Below, one piece after another: positions 22,765-32,338 of a stretch of 64,000 nt of DNA. The DNA lies in NCBI RefSeq assembly GCF_009870125.1, contig NC_046683.1:3534001-3598000 (forward strand), written 5' to 3'. The notes below the pieces were generated by a model that was given only the letters and a program-made list of their open reading frames with translations, had not been told where the DNA came from and ran no database searches. Source of the stretch: Drosophila pseudoobscura (Eukaryota; Arthropoda; Insecta; Diptera; Drosophilidae). Positions within the stretch are counted from its first letter, which is position 1, and each line of letters starts with the position of its first letter. The position numbers were made by a program, and so were the translations under genes.

Positions 22765-22780
22765 CTTCGGCCTGCCGAAG
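22765..22780. repeat. Hairpin CTTCGGCCTGCCGAAG after AAGGGTATTTGAA
   Basis: The block AAAGGGTATTTGAACTTCGG followed by the inverted half resembles a short motif I associate with transposon-derived repeats in many Drosophila genomes. Only this terminal-hairpin-like piece is visible. Confidence 0.35.
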
Positions 22781-23065
22781 GTAGGTGGCATTTATGCGAT
22801 TTTGTTGTTTGTTACTGTCTTGTGATGCATTTTGGCTTTTCTATTGCTTTGGTTGGGCAGCGGTTGGGAGACAGACACCAAACCGAACCAGCAGCTTGCC
22901 GCCGGACTCACAAATCTTGTATCTATGTATCTTTTACATATGGATTGATTTATAGCAAACTGGGAAGGATATGTATTCGGGCTATGGCGCTAGCTACTAG
23001 CGGAGTTCAAGCAACTGCGAGGACTGTGCAGGAGGGCTAAGAGAGAGAGAGAGACTGAACATCAT

Positions 23066-26000
23066 CTACTTGGTGGGTATGAACCGCGCCTTGACCGCCT
23101 GGCCCATGGACAGATGTAGATGCTGCTGCTGTTGCTGATGTTGCTGCTGCGCCTGCTGTTGCGCCTGCTGTTGCATGTGCTGGTTGATCTGCTGTTGGAT
23201 GGAAAGCCCACTGGCACTGCTGATGATATTCTGGCTGTGTAGCGGCTCATTGATCTCAATCTTAATAGCCGTGGCGGCCAAGGTGCCGGTCGTTTTGTTC
23301 TTATTTTTCGGCGGTCGTCCACCTACAGAAAAAATAGTAGCAAAGAGAGTCCTTGAGAATGTTGAGATGATAGCAGGTAAATAATACTTACGCTGCCCCG
23401 TCGTGTGCTGCAGCGAAAGCGGCTGGCCGATCATCGCCAGTGGCTGTTGTGGCGACTGCAGCGTGACCGTCTTTTTGGAGCGCTTCGGTGGCGGTAGCTC
23501 GTGATGGGAGTGATTTGTGAGCAAATGCTTGGACAGGTGCTGGCGTACGGCGAACGATTCCGTACAGTTGGCCACTGGACAACTGAGATACCGACCCTCG
23601 ACATGCCGCTGCACATGCTTCTTCAGCAGCGACTCTTGGTTGAAGCTGCTGGGGCAGATGTCGCACTTGAACTTGAACTCGTCGTGCATCTTCAGGTGCT
23701 GGTCGAGGTGAGCCTGCTGCAGGAACTTCTCGTCGCACTTGCCGCACTCGTAGGGGAAGGCCAGGCCGTGCGATTTCATGTGCGTGTGCAACTGTGACTG
23801 CAGCTTGAAGTTCTTATCGGGACAACGCGGACAGAAGTAGCCGCTGACACCGGCATGCGCCTGCAGGTGCTGGTTCAGTGAGGTGACCTGAGTGAACTTC
23901 TTGTTGCATACGTTGCAGCAGTATTGTTGCACCTTGTGGTGTGACTTCATGTGATTGTTGAGGTTGGTCACCTGCAGCAATTGAAGGGGTTTTAGAATGG
24001 GATTCAAATGCATATGGGATGAGGATATGGATATGGATGCTCACCTGGGCAAAGCTGCGCCCGCATTCGGGCTCATTGCAGACGAAGGGCCGCTCGCCGG
24101 TGTGCAGGCGCCGATGATTATTTAGGTTCGTGATCTGTGTGAAGGTCTTGCCACAATCGACGCACTGGTACGGACGATCGTTCGTGTGGATACGTTCATG
24201 ATTCCGCAGATTGGCCGCCTGGGTGAAGCCTTTGTGTCACAGAAAGAGGAGTCGAATCGGTATTAAGAGTGGGTAGGCGGCATAAGACACACTTACCTTT
24301 GTTGCAGTAGGTGCAAACAAATTTACGCTCCGCCGAGTGGTTCCGTATGTGCGTCATCAGCGAGGATTTGCGCGAGAACGTCTTATTGCAAAGGGGGCAG
24401 GACCCCTCCTCATTGAATATCAGATCCACCTGTGACGCGGGCAAGAGCGAGAAAGAGAAAAAAAAGACGCACATACGCAGTGAGCAAGTGATTGCGTGGG
24501 AGGGGAACAGGAGTACGATTGAGTGAGGGTGGGGGAGTTATAACTGTAAATTTTGGCAAACACTGTTGCACTCCCTCTCTCACACACACAAACACACAGA
24601 ACTCACGCTCAACAAGCTGGCGGCCAAAAATATGGACTGCAAGTCCCCGTGCAAATTCAGTTTGTTTATTTCTAATTGTTTTCCCTGTTGCAAGTCTATA
24701 ATTATATTTTTTTTTCTGCTTGATTTTGTGTTGCTGCATGCCACGCATTGCATGCCACACACCCGCACACCGAAAGCGTCAATCGAAAAATGAACTTTTT
24801 CCGCCTTAGATTTACACACAGCGCGCACAGAAAACGCTGAGCGTCGACGCTGGCATCGACAGAGCGCAGATATTAATGAAAAAAAGAAGAAAAAAATAAC
24901 CATATATATATGTGTATAAATATAAATATAAAGGAAAACAAGAAAATGAGCAGCCAAGTATACAGCATGTCGAATAGTGAATACCCTCACTATGCGAATG
25001 ACACTCAACTCGATTGCTCTTGCACTGGCGAGCGGTAATATCTTATAGGGGAACCATTTTATTTAACTGAAACTTCTTACAGTCGGATGAAATAATCTAT
25101 ATTTGAACATATTACAATTGATAAATTTTATTTTTTTACAATATATCTCCATCACGGGAGATGTATTCGTAGAGCATTCGAATGGCGGATTTTGCCAAAA
25201 AAAAATCTGCAGAGCTCAGTTGCATGGTGGAAAAAGAAAGGCACAAGAACGAGCAAAGAAACGGGGAAAAATAAGAAGTGGGTGAAGAAGAGAAGCAAAA
25301 GAAGGAGCCGAGGCGACGAATGTGCAAGCAAATGTACACAAGTATTTCTATATGTATATATATGTGTGTACATGTGTGAGGATATTTATGTGCTGCCGCT
25401 GATTCTTGTTTGTGTGTGTGTGTGGGAGTAGCATGTGCAGCTATGTGTAAAGAGGAAAGAAAACAACAAGGAAAAAACATAATAATAAACAGTCAAGTGC
25501 AAGGTGTATCCACGTAAGGTGAGGAATTCCCGTTGTTCTGAGTTACCTATTTTTTTGATCGATCTCTCTCAATGTCTTTGTATCAAGCGACGAATAAGGG
25601 CAATAATAAACAAAATAGTTTACGTTCGGAGCGGTATTCGGTGGGAATGCTTCACCTTACATTAATACACCTTGGGCAAGTGCAGTAGGAGTCCCATTTG
25701 TGTGTGTGTGTGTGTGTGGTAGGATTACGTTTGCCAACACTATCACATTCAAAAAGAACCATTTCTATCCGTCTCGCTTTTATCAGCATAAACTTACATC
25801 TTCAGAATCGTCCTGCGATTGTAGATTCTCGGAAGAGCTCGATGATTGCATTTGTTGTTGCTGCTGCTGCTGGTGTAGCTGCAGCACTGCGACGGCAGCA
25901 GCATTACTGCCGTTGGTCAGCTGCTGCGCCACTGCAGCAACGTCGCTATCACTGGACGTCGATGAGGATGCGACGGCGGCGGCAGCGGCTGCTGCAACGG

Positions 26001-27338
26001 CCGCAGATACGGAAACAGTCGATCCGCCTTCTGCCCCCCGCACTGCTTGATGGAAGTTTGAATTGTTTGTCAGCTGTTCGGAGCAGCGTACGCACGTGGG
26101 TATGCTATAGCCGGGCACTTGGAATAACTGTAAATTAAAAAAGGAGGGGAGAGAGAAATAGATGAGTATCCAATTGGACCAAAATGGAAAGTGCGTTTTG
26201 TCTTTTTCTTTTCGCTTTGATAAAAACAAAAATGTAATAATCATAATACGTTTTATTTATTGTATCCCTCTCAGCCCACCTAACCAGCCAGGCACCAACA
26301 CATTTGCTCCCCACCCTACAAAAAATATCAAGCAAGAAGATAAACATACGCATACACACACATGCACATCGTGCGCTGGCAGCACAAGTTCAAGGTATAG
26401 TAATAAGAAGGTAAGGATTTTCACTAGAGCGTAAACAAATGTTCGCATGGGTTTCAGAAGTATAGCGGAACTGCCCCACCTTATATTTAATATACTTTGC
26501 GCAAGTAATTTTGTTGCTGTTTTCATTTCATGTTATTTCATTTTCTTTCTTCTTCATTTTGTTATTCTTTTGCTTTTTGTGTTTTGTTTTGACTCTGCCA
26601 ACGTCGAGAGTGCAGAGGCGTACAACCTGAAATCACTAAAAACGGGGTTTGTTTCGAAGCGGAGCTAAGGGTTTTATGCTGTTGTTGCAACATTTGCCTG
26701 ATAGCCAGATTCATATTGGATATTGTTTCATACATTTTTTTTGTTACCCCTGTGCCGCTGTCCCTGTATTTCTTTATGTGCGGTTGACGGTGGAAGAGCG
26801 CGACGTGTGGGGACAGTGGAACAGAGGTAGGCAGAGAGGTGAAAAGGAGTCAAAGTGAAAAGTAAGCAGGCCAGCGCAGGCAGTGCGCAAGCAAAATGTA
26901 AAAATAATATTTTTTCAAGTTGTCGGCTTGAACAACTTTTTTTGTGTCTAAAAATAAATATGTTCGGCAATAGTTTTTTGGGGTCGCATATGTGTATGTA
27001 TGTATGTATGCATGTGTGGTATGTACATACATACATATGTGTGCGAGCGATCAAAACTTTTGGCTTTGGATGAGAGACGCAGGCGGAAAGCAATGCGCGC
27101 GCTTTTCAACCCCCACCCAATGCCCAACCATAAACAGCAGCCAAGCAGTGCCGCAGTAGCAGCGGTTGCCGGCAGAGAAAAAATTCAATTGTTTAAACTC
27201 CCCATAAACATTCCCCCACATCTTTGCAAGCAGTGAAAATCAATACTTAAAATTTAATAATTTCTAATACTACTCTCTTCGCTCCCAGGCAACACTTACC
27301 GTTGCTGTGTGAAAGCAGAGTCTACAGATGGTGTCCAT
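23066..27338 (-). CDS. C2H2 zinc-finger protein with ZAD-like N-terminus and Q-rich tail
   Basis: Six coding exons on the minus strand: 27338..27300, 26127..25798, 24429..24297, 24229..24045, 23971..23392 and 23322..23066. All have GT-AG borders and consistent phase, giving 507 residues. It starts MDTICRLC and has a second CxxC (CVRC) in exon 2, resembling a shortened zinc-finger-associated domain. An Ala/Ser/Gln-rich linker follows, then nine C2H2 fingers at about 134-385, the first CPLCNKTF...HIRNH, with linkers such as HTGERPF and HTNDRPY. The tail has a PPPKRSKK basic patch, a GRPPKNKNK AT-hook-like motif and a Gln-rich stretch (HMQQQAQ...). It is probably a nuclear DNA-binding regulator. 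The orthologue is not identified. An exon may be missing between exons 1 and 2. Confidence 0.85.
24430..25797 (-). other. Intron of the zinc-finger gene (1.4 kb)
   Basis: Lies between the Ala/Ser/Gln-rich exon and the first finger exon. AT-rich with TATA/GTGT microsatellites (24900-24930, 25350-25430, 25699-25718). It contains the MITE at 25500-25674. No nested gene seen. Confidence 0.65.
25500..25674. mobile_element. 175 bp MITE, P-superfamily-like
   Basis: Imperfect terminal inverted repeats of ~32 bp: the left arm starts CAAGGTGTAT and the right arm, read inward, also starts CAAGGTGTAT, with about five mismatches over the arms (both contain GTAAGGTGA and end ATTCCC). Flanking 8 bp are GTCAAGTG (25492-25499) and GGCAAGTG (25675-25682), a 7/8 match consistent with an 8 bp target duplication. 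Thirty-odd-bp TIRs starting CA, with TAAGGTG inside, and 8 bp duplications are features of P elements. The interior has no coding capacity. Family assignment is inference. Confidence 0.7.
26128..27299 (-). other. First coding intron of the zinc-finger gene (1.2 kb)
   Basis: No convincing exon found, although the spacing of the ZAD cysteines suggests one might be expected. It contains CA/TACA microsatellites at 26345-26365 and 26990-27040 and T-rich runs. Confidence 0.5.
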
Positions 27339-28373
27339 GACGCTGCTGCTCCTCCGCCTCTTCCAGCTTGACGGGAAAGGTGTGGGCGGGAGCAGGACAA
27401 CGTGCAATCACAGATTTGGTTTTCTCACTCTAGTTCTTGCTGCTTCTGTTGTTGCTTTCGTTGCGCGAAGAAGAGGGACAAGGAAGACGTCAACTAAAGT
27501 TACCGGTTCGCATTTATTTACTTTACTGTTCTGATATTTGTTTTCTTTCAAAACAAAATTGATATTGCTTTTAAATTTTCCTCTTAAAAACAGTGAGTGA
27601 TCGTTGCGATCCAAGAAATACATAAAACTCGATATAACAATAATTCGTTTGTGGGCTTTTTTTTAAACAATGACATGCTTGCTAGCTGCTCTTCTTATTG
27701 CGCTTGCTTTTACTTCTCTCACTTCTTCCCTTTACCGTTGTTTATGATTGCCTTGCACTTGCACATGCCACTGTTTTTGTTGTTGCTTTTGAGTTTGCTC
27801 CGTCTTTTTGTTGCTTAATTTGTTTCCTTTTCGGCACAGGGGTTACAATCACAGAAAACAACCAAAAAATAAAAAAAGGCAGCACTCTTGTTCCTTTTTT
27901 GTATTTTTTTTCATTTACAATTCACGACGAAGTTTGGTCTCCGACGTCGCCGAGCGAACGAACGTTTTTTTTGGGCCCGATGTTATTGTTTCGCTGTATG
28001 TGTGTGTATGTGGGTGAAAAGAAAAAAAATGAATATCATATATTTTGTGATATAGTGGTGCTGCTCTAACACACATGATTATGTATAGTGTCGGTCTTGT
28101 CTCAATAACGCCCCAGAGACCTGTTTCCCCTCGTTTCCCAACACTCCAAGCGAATGCGCAACAGCTGGGCGCGCAGTTTGAAACTGTTTAAAATATATTT
28201 TAGGTTAGCAATAAGAAGCGATTATACAAAATACATTGATATAATCAAGGCACAAAGAAGAACAGATATAAAGTATTTTAAGTACACAAACACTTGAAAA
28301 GTACATAAAAAAAACAAAAAATGTTATGGAACAAACAGAACTTTTAGGATAAATTTAAAATAAATTTAAACCA
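27339..28373. other. Zinc-finger 5' flank and anion-channel 3' flank
   Basis: Holds the 5' UTR and promoter of the zinc-finger gene on the left and the 3' UTR of the channel gene on the right, both on the minus strand. No recognised core motif and no further gene. Open frames here are T-rich artefacts. Confidence 0.5.
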
Positions 28374-30150
28374 TCAAATGCAGTAGACAAATGTCCAGAA
28401 GAACATGTTGAACACCAGGAAGGCCACAGGGAATACCAAACGAGCACGACTATCGATCCACATGGCAATCTCCTGAGATGTCAGCGTTGTCCATCCAGTA
28501 AAATCCATCTCCTCCGCTCCAGCGCCCATGCCAACCCCCTCGGATCGATTGTTGTTGTACATCTGAGAGTTGCCCGTTTCGCTGACGGCCGCCGCTGACT
28601 GCCCCGGTGCAAGGCCACCTAGTGGTGGTCCAGCAAAGGCGCTTTCCACAAAGGATATATCCAATTTCTGGCCAGAGGCGCTCATTGCCTGGCCGCTGGT
28701 CTTCCGCTTCTCGCTTTTAAAGCCCTCCCGCATTTGGCCCAACACCTGACCCTCTGTGATCGTGGTGATGGGTAAATTTACGGTCAGATAGTTGTTGAAG
28801 CCAGCCCCGGCCAGCGAACTGGTGTCCGGCTGGCGCGCCATTCCCGAGAAGGAGCGGGACCGGGCGTGACTGCGGCGGCGCAGTAGATGGGGCGACAGAG
28901 TAGACTTAAGGATGTGCTTGCTGTTGAGTTTCTTGACGGGCACATTCTGCTTGCGGCGCCAGATGGTGTTCACAAAAGCAAACTCCACCATGCTGCCGAA
29001 AATAAAGATAGTGCAGCCGAGGAACCACACCTCCGAGACCTTGATGTAGCTCACTTTGGGTAGCGTTTTGCCTGTCAACGAATGGAAGAATGGTATCAGA
29101 TGAGTTTCCTCTTGGGGCAGGGACAGCCCCGTCAATGAGCTCACCCTGCGCCGAGGCCAGCGTTATGAAGGTCAGCATGGTGCTTGTTCCAAGCGTTATC
29201 CTTGGCGGAGCCTGATCCGCCTGCAGCCAGAAGGACACCCACGATATGGCCACAATCAGCATCGAGGGAAAGAAGTAGTCCATCAAGTAGAAGCCCACCA
29301 CGCGCGTCAGGTGGACGGTGAAGCTAAGCGAGCTGTAGTTACCGGCAAAGGCGCCATGCCGCAAATCACTGAGATCCGCATTGATCACCGTCTCGTTAGA
29401 CCAGGAGCGCTGCAGCAGAAACTCGGTAAGGTGCAAGGCCGGATCGTAGGTGATGGGTCGCTTCTGCTCCCAGTGGAGTACCAGCTCCGAGGTATTGTAC
29501 ATCCAGCTCTCGAGCACAGTAGAGCAGTCCTGCTCGTCAAAGGGGAACTTCTTCAGGTTCAGCCAGCAGTAGAGCGTGGCCTTGATGCGGTTCGAGACGA
29601 TGACAGTCCCGTCCGGCGAAATGGAAGTGAGAATATCCTTCTCCGTGGTGCCTTAAGTTCGAGAGAGGATTAATTGTATTAATTGTCCAATAGATGGGCG
29701 ATGTGCACATGCAGCCTACCCACCCAGAATGCTGGAGTCACGCTCGTTGGCCAAAAAGATGTGCGGCATCCAGAGAGAGTCGCGCAGCTGCTGCTCCCCC
29801 AGGATGGGCTGCCGCCGCTTGGGGCTGACGTTACGGAAGTTCAGCCGCGGGTCCAGGTAGCGCAACTGCAGCAGGGCGTAGATCTTGAACTGCAGATCGT
29901 GGGCCTCCAGGTTCTGCATGAAATAGATGTAGGCTCGCATGTAGACGTCCACCGGGAGGCGTGTGCCCGTCTCCGTGTAGGTGATGGGCCGCTCCAGACG
30001 GTCGTACCGGCAGCCGTGCGTAAGGCGGTCCAGTAGCTGTGTTTGCGACAGGCTGTCGCCGTCTGCCAGCGTGGGGCAGTCTTCGTCGAAGGCACTCTGT
30101 CCGCCCTGCAGGCAACTGATCAAAATGGAAATAATCAGCGACCAGTTCAT
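28374..30150 (-). CDS. Cys-loop ligand-gated anion channel subunit
   Basis: Three exons: 30150..29724, 29651..29145 and 29071..28374, joined in phase 1, giving 543 residues. A hydrophobic N-terminus (MNWSLIISILISCLQGG) looks like a signal peptide. The extracellular domain has the Cys-loop C171-C185 with FPFDEQDC. M1 runs from ~262 (GFYLMDYFFPSMLIVAISW). Before M2 is PPRITLG at 291-297; the Pro-x-Arg arrangement marks anion-selective members (glycine, GABA, histamine, pH- or zinc-gated chloride channels). M2 is followed by the M3 region VWFLGCTIFIFGSMVEFAF, a ~150-residue cytoplasmic loop and M4 ending FWTFVYCI. The ligand cannot be read from the sequence. It resembles the insect pHCl-2/CG6927/SecCl group more than RDL or GluCl, but this assignment is tentative. 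Confidence 0.92.
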
Positions 30151-32338
30151 GGCGCTGCAACAATTAAACGAACAACAAGTGTGAAAAAGCCACGCTAAAA
30201 ATTAGTTCAACTCTAACGGTTAATTTAATATGGCTGCCAAGCAAGTGTTGACTAGCGTACAATACCTAGTGCGAGGATGGGAGGAAAATAAAATGAAAAA
30301 TTACTTTGCTTCCAAAAGGTAATATATACACTAAAATTTAAAAATGAACAGTCTGCCAATTTAATAATATTGGTAATTTTGTATTACTGTTAAGTCCTCA
30401 GTGATGCGCCTAACAGCCCAATAAATTCATAACAGAGAGCTGTTGCGCCCACGTAGAAATTGCATCGATTCTTTTCAGTAGTGAATAACAGAAACATGTT
30501 AGATTGCTGTAACAACTATATTCAGAACTCTTGTGGATGATAACAGAGAGTATAACAGAAGAAATTGTATCGTTACAGTACTGAATAACATAATCATGTT
30601 AGGCTGCTGTAAGGATAAACAGTCGACAATCTGTTCTTAACAGCATGCGCATAACAGCACCATCCTAAACGCACCTTACAGCACTATGCTTGCAACGAAG
30701 TAGTTTCGCGACCAATTCAAACACGGCTGCACTTAACGCTTTTTATTGAGTTTATTTTGCTGCTGTAGTTGTCACAAATATACATTTACTTAAACATTTA
30801 CAAAGTTTTTCAAGTTTTCTGTTTTTTGTTTTCCATTTCTGTATGACTTGGTTTACTATAATTTCTGTTGTAGTTTTTAAACGTTTATTTTTATTTAAAT
30901 TTATGAATTTAAATCCACTGATAATATGTATGCATAGTTTACTTGTTTTCTTTACTTTACTTTCATTTGGGTTTCTGCTTATTGCAATTACAAAAAAAAA
31001 AATCGTCCATTTACCCATAGATATAATTATTATATATATACATATATGTATATATATATATTTTGTATATTTATATCGTATTTAGTACATTTATTTATTT
31101 AATTTTACTAAGCTTGAGTTACGTATAAAATATGTGTGTGGGCCTTTTGTTTTTTTTTTTGTCGATTAGGTATATGTATATGTATGGGTTCTGTTCTGGA
31201 GATTGCATATATGTAATTGTGTGTTTCTGCTTACGAGTACATACATACATACATATAAAAGACGAATTTCTCTATTAATCATACCTATGTATATATTTAT
31301 ATACTATATTTAATTGCAGTTGGAAATGTTCGGGGAAAGCTTTCACCAGAGCGAAGATTGAATGAGCAAGAAGGAGAGAGGGCGAGAGGGTGCTTTCTCT
31401 CCATCTCTGTTGCTCTGCTCTGCTTTTTGGGGTGATGGGATTGTTTTGAGCACTGGCCAAACCACCAGACAGCAGCCTTGATTGGTGCCGGATCCCACTG
31501 CTAGACGCTTGACACATCTCACTTTTCAATCAACAATGGAATCTATTCGGTCAAACTTCTGTTCTTTAAGATAGAGGTTCGAGTAATATGTAATTTGAAG
31601 CACTTAACCACCTACTATATGCTTCTGCCATTCACAGATCAGATCAGATCAGTGCACAGATCAGATTTGCGTATCGTTTGGATCGTTTAACAATATCAAC
31701 AACACTCGTTCAGTATCAATTTTCCATGAAAATGATATTTTCTTGTAATGCATAATATTGATATTTGAATACCCAAGGATAAGCTTAGACCGGGATCGGG
31801 GCAATCATGATCTGAAACACTGAGAGAGCACCTCTGGCCAAATCCTATTGTATCTGATTTTGTATTTACTTGTAGTATAACGTTTATCTTAATTCTTATT
31901 GGTTTATGGGTTTTGTTTTTGTTTTTGCCTGGGCCTTTTTGCAGTACCCCTAACATTGACTAGTTATTTTTTGTATTTTTTTTTATTTTTGTATTTTTTA
32001 GTATCATCTGCTTAGGAGCTATGGAAATGTATCTTCCTTCGACCCAATGCCTATATACAATACATTGATAGTTCTGCTTATGATCTATGATCTCCGCTGT
32101 TCCAGCGTTAGATGCCAATTACACGGGGGAAATTCCTTATAAATTTAGACATACAAACATCCAAAAAAAACAAAAAAATAGTCCAACACACATTTTACAT
32201 TCGACATCGACATTCTCTCAACCCAGGGACTATGTCTAAGACTATGTCTAGGGACCTGTGTCTCGCGCTCTCTCTAAAATACTGAATTTTCGTCTAATAC
32301 TTTCTTTCGTTGGCTTTGCGGCCCTCGGATCGCTAGAT
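30151..32338. other. Channel 5' flank and potassium-channel 3' flank
   Basis: 2.2 kb without a supportable gene. The left part should hold the promoter of the anion channel; the right part the 3' UTR of the potassium channel. It contains the 30428-30614 duplication, TATA/CATA microsatellites at 31020-31080 and 31165-31260, GATCA repeats near 31637-31670 and many minus-strand AATAAA signals such as at 31091-31102. Confidence 0.55.
30428..30614. repeat. Imperfect tandem duplication (~85 bp units)
   Basis: Both units run from ATAACAGAGAG through AGAAATTGxATCG to CAGTAxTGAATAACA, then CATGTTAGxxTGCTGTAA. The first lies at about 30428-30512 and the second at about 30539-30612. Further ATAACAG motifs follow at 30636-30660, so a decayed repeat or element is likely. 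Confidence 0.6.

Larger units (their letters stand above)
21472..23065. other. Region between the nardilysin-like and zinc-finger genes
   Basis: 1.6 kb of convergent 3' sequence. It contains a GAGGCACGTGTGCCTC hairpin at 21629-21644, a GT run at 22189-22210, a short coding-like frame at 22476-22676, a TE-like hairpin at 22765-22780 and a GA run at 23041-23054. Minus-strand AATAAA signals near 22025-22045 could end the zinc-finger message with a ~1 kb 3' UTR. Confidence 0.5.
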
